Position numbers and translations under genes: made by a program
Assembly: GCA_964383365.1 (NCBI GenBank)
Contig: CAYLHF010000004.1
Location: 74,406 to 138,405 of the forward strand
Length of the DNA: 64,000 bases
Direction: 5' to 3'
From: CAYLHF01 sp964383365
GTDB lineage: Bacteria; Bacteroidota; Rhodothermia; Rhodothermales; UBA10348
Part shown: piece after piece, positions 62,075 to 64,000 of the stretch
Layout of the letters: each line of letters opens with the position of its first letter
Numbering within the stretch: position 1 is the stretch's first letter
Notes under the pieces: generated by a model
Database searches by the model: none
Told to the model about the DNA's origin: nothing
What the model saw: only the letters and a program-made list of their open reading frames with translations

Positions 62075-63430
62075 TTACTTGTTCATAAAGTCGGTGCTTG
62101 ACGGAGAGATCAGAGCAAGTTCGGAGGAAATGATGGTCAATCCCATGATCGCAAGAGTGATTATGAGAGCCACGGCGGTTTGAATCATCTCGACCGTCGA
62201 GGCCAACTTGAGCGTCGTTTCATTTTCATAGTAGTCGGCCATCTGGCGGGCACTGTTTCTGATGTTTCCCGTCTCTGCCCCGCTTCTGAATCGGGCGAGA
62301 GCCATCGGAGTAAAGACTCTGGAGGCTTCCATCGCCTTGACGAGATCGGTACCCTGGGCAACCATCATCGGTATCGTGACGGTCTTGATTCTGAACTCCA
62401 TGTACTTGTTTCCGCAGGCTTCGGCAGCGATTTTGATAATGGAAATATTATCTCCACTTCCGGAATACAGGACCGCGAAAACACGGCAGAAAATCTCAAT
62501 ATTGAGTTTGTGCAGCAGGCTCCCGATCACCGGTATTCGAATCAGATACTTGTGCACCAAAAATTGTCCCTTTTTCGATCGTACAAAAACAATGATGCCG
62601 CCGACGATCGTCGTAAAGAGCGAGATCAACCAGACATAGTTGCTATCCATCCACTTGGAAAACGCCAGCGTCTTTTTGGTCAACGGAGGAAGTTCGATCC
62701 CGAAGCCCTCGAACAATCCGGCTGTTTCCGGGAAGATCACCCAGACATACCAGACAAAGACCACGGCGAGCACCACCATCGTTATGGCCGGCGTTACCAT
62801 GGCACTTTTTACACTCTTTCTGAACTGATTTTGTCGTTCCAGGAATCGTGCCGTCGCATCGTATATTTCAGACATGTTACCCGTCTGAGAAGCGATTCCG
62901 AGCATGTACGCAGTAAACTTGCCCAACATATGCTGGTGCTTCATGAACGCCTGCTGAGCTTCCATTCCTGACTTTAAATCGGCATTCAGGTCTCTGATCA
63001 CCTGCTTCAGACTCGCAGATGATACGTCGTTCACGATCAGTTGGAGCACCTCGTCAAACGGAAGTTTCTCTCGAAGCAGGTTCGCCGATAATCGGACGAA
63101 CATGATCATATCCCCACGAGGCGGTTTTCTCTGGAACGAGATCAGTTTTCGCTGAACACGAATGACCTCCAGACCCATTTTCTCCAGAGCCTGCTCGATT
63201 TCCTCTGAAGAGAACGCTTTTTGTTCTCCCAGAATCGTCTTGCCGTTGGTGTGTCTGACTTTGTAGAGATAGACCTGCCGCTGGAGAAGCTCTCGCTTTC
63301 TAAATCCATGACGGTCCGCGAGCGCATCTACTTTCTGTTCTGCGATCTTCCTGCTGGGAGCAAACACGGTTCCCTGGACCGGTTGCCCTACTCTGCTCAC
63401 TCCTGAAAATTTAAATTCTTTCGATGCCAT
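62075..63430 (-). CDS. PilC/GspF-family inner-membrane platform protein
   Basis: A 451-aa polytopic protein with a soluble ~120-residue N-terminus (EFKFSGVSRVGQPVQGTVFA), then two T2SSF domains. Each has a helical bundle and membrane helices (e.g. MVVLAVVFVWYVWVIFPETAGLFEGFG and SLFTTIVGGIIVFV), with GIASQTGNMSEIYDATARFLERQ and SGAETGNIRNSARQMADYYENET being the repeated conserved segments. It is the platform that couples PilB to pilin extrusion. ATG 63430 is 16 nt from the pilin-like gene's stop; the pilB gene begins 25 nt after its stop. Confidence 0.93.
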   Translation of the reverse strand: MASKEFKFSGVSRVGQPVQGTVFAPSRKIAEQKVDALADRHGFRKRELLQRQVYLYKVRHTNGKTILGEQKAFSSEEIEQALEKMGLEVIRVQRKLISFQRKPPRGDMIMFVRLSANLLREKLPFDEVLQLIVNDVSSASLKQVIRDLNADLKSGMEAQQAFMKHQHMLGKFTAYMLGIASQTGNMSEIYDATARFLERQNQFRKSVKSAMVTPAITMVVLAVVFVWYVWVIFPETAGLFEGFGIELPPLTKKTLAFSKWMDSNYVWLISLFTTIVGGIIVFVRSKKGQFLVHKYLIRIPVIGSLLHKLNIEIFCRVFAVLYSGSGDNISIIKIAAEACGNKYMEFRIKTVTIPMMVAQGTDLVKAMEASRVFTPMALARFRSGAETGNIRNSARQMADYYENETTLKLASTVEMIQTAVALIITLAIMGLTIISSELALISPSSTDFMNK

Positions 63431-63446
63431 TATTCCGTGTCCGAAG

Positions 63447-63857
63447 CTATTCTAATTCGATGCTACCACCGAAATCGACTCTACTGGAGTCGATTCTGTA
63501 ATTGGTTACAAACGTCCGGGCACCAATCTCGGGATACCGATTACTCACTCCCGTAATGGTGAGGGTCGATGAGGTCGGGCTCTTTATCTGAAAAGTGCCC
63601 ATGTGGGTCGTTGCATCCATGAAAAGCTTACCAAATGGATTCGTACCAAGTCCCGAGTATGACGCGTTCCCACCAGCAAAAGGGTCCTTTTTCGTCTTCC
63701 AGAAAACAGCTGCATTCGCAAGTTCAAGGTTGCGATTAACCAACATGTCGGCATCACCTTGCTTCATATTTCTATAGAAAGCAAAAATGCCTGTCATCAC
63801 AGCGATTGCAACTATTACTATGCCGATCGCAAGCATCAGAAGTTGTTGTTGACCCAT
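63447..63857 (-). CDS. Pilin-like protein with atypical N-terminus
   Basis: About 136 aa. The start (ATG 63857) gives a hydrophobic helix directly at the N-terminus: MGQQQLLMLAIGIVIVAIAVMTGIFAF. This fits a pilin/pseudopilin with cleavage after Gly2, but the usual GFTLIE signature with Glu at +5 is absent. The rest is soluble with a Gly/Asn-rich loop (FAGGNASYSGLGTNPF) and a C-terminal beta part. The context, immediately upstream of pilC and pilB, is what supports the pilin call. An alternative is a small membrane-anchored minor component. A long upstream in-frame extension to 63905 is rejected. Confidence 0.6.
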   Translation of the reverse strand: MGQQQLLMLAIGIVIVAIAVMTGIFAFYRNMKQGDADMLVNRNLELANAAVFWKTKKDPFAGGNASYSGLGTNPFGKLFMDATTHMGTFQIKSPTSSTLTITGVSNRYPEIGARTFVTNYRIDSSRVDFGGSIELE

Positions 63858-63960
63858 TGCTCTGTGCGGTAAGAAAGATGGCACCAGACGACACACAGAT
63901 GTCATCCAGCATCATTTGGGGTATCGACAGAAACCGACTACCCTTAACGAGATGGAATAC

Positions 63961-63990
63961 AAAAAGAGGCGGCCTCGCTTGGTGCGAGGC
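63961..63990 (-). terminator. Likely Rho-independent terminator of a gene beyond the window
   Basis: On the minus strand, GCCTCGC (63984-63990) pairs with GCGAGGC (63972-63978) over a 5-nt loop, and a T-rich run (TTTTT) follows after a few bases. It would terminate a minus-strand transcript entering from the right edge. Confidence 0.5.
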
Positions 63991-64000
63991 GGAGTCGCAC

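Overview
The window looks like a stretch of chromosome from a Gram-negative, rod-like member of the Rhodothermota/Bacteroidota (FCB) lineage, probably from a metagenome or draft assembly. The evidence is a histone H1-like (Hc1) miniprotein, a type IX secretion plug-domain protein (DUF5103) and a type IX C-terminal sorting domain, DUF3078/DUF2723/DUF4783/DUF5117-type families, a TonB-dependent receptor with a carboxypeptidase-regulatory domain, LPS-export and FadL-type outer-membrane genes, and mostly weak Shine-Dalgarno sites. Base composition looks mid-50s % GC by eye, with one AT-rich island inside a gene. No rRNA, tRNA, CRISPR array, IS element or prophage was recognised. Four 100-N gaps are present. 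At least two look like unmerged contig ends rather than missing sequence, and one of these artificially splits a gene.

Layout. 1-10 kb: end of an LPS-export permease, rsmI, a DUF2723 glycosyltransferase-like membrane protein, a type IX-sorted protein, a lipoprotein, rsfS, a LytR_C protein, then tsaD, chorismate mutase and mltG. 10-16 kb: a FadL-like porin and a low-complexity repeat lipoprotein (both minus strand), proS and a PAP2-like membrane protein. 16-26 kb: TonB receptor, a large TPR-CHAT lipoprotein (caspase-like fold), an MFS transporter and a zinc metalloprotease lipoprotein. 26-31 kb: an 18-bp minisatellite and a coupled minus-strand operon DUF3078 > membrane gluzincin-like protein > DUF5103. 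31-38 kb: ppk2, hc1 with a clear promoter and terminator, a divergent amino-acid-kinase-like protein, then dnaE-yidD-moaB with 4-nt overlaps.

38-43 kb is the most coherent candidate system: seven tightly spaced minus-strand genes, Spy-like protein > ECF sigma factor > small membrane anti-sigma-like protein > second Spy-like protein > MacA-like adaptor > ABC ATPase > ABC permease. A GGAATG-N15-CGTCAA element precedes the first gene. The architecture suggests an envelope-stress or metal/antimicrobial-sensing sigma module hard-wired to its own exporter. 43-54 kb: cysS, a HhH-GPD protein, tenA, a very large NtrY-like histidine kinase coupled to a DUF4783 protein, mutS2 and a sugar nucleotidyltransferase. 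55-59 kb: a TPR protein with a strong terminator, then an acetyltransferase/aminotransferase/oxidoreductase trio resembling WlbB-WlbC-WlbA for a diacetamido-uronic acid sugar. 59-64 kb: type IV pilus-like PilB (with a duplicated N-terminal module), PilC and an atypical pilin-like protein.

All calls come from reading protein motifs and DNA by eye. No database search was run. Family names rest on recalled motifs, and systems-level statements are inference.
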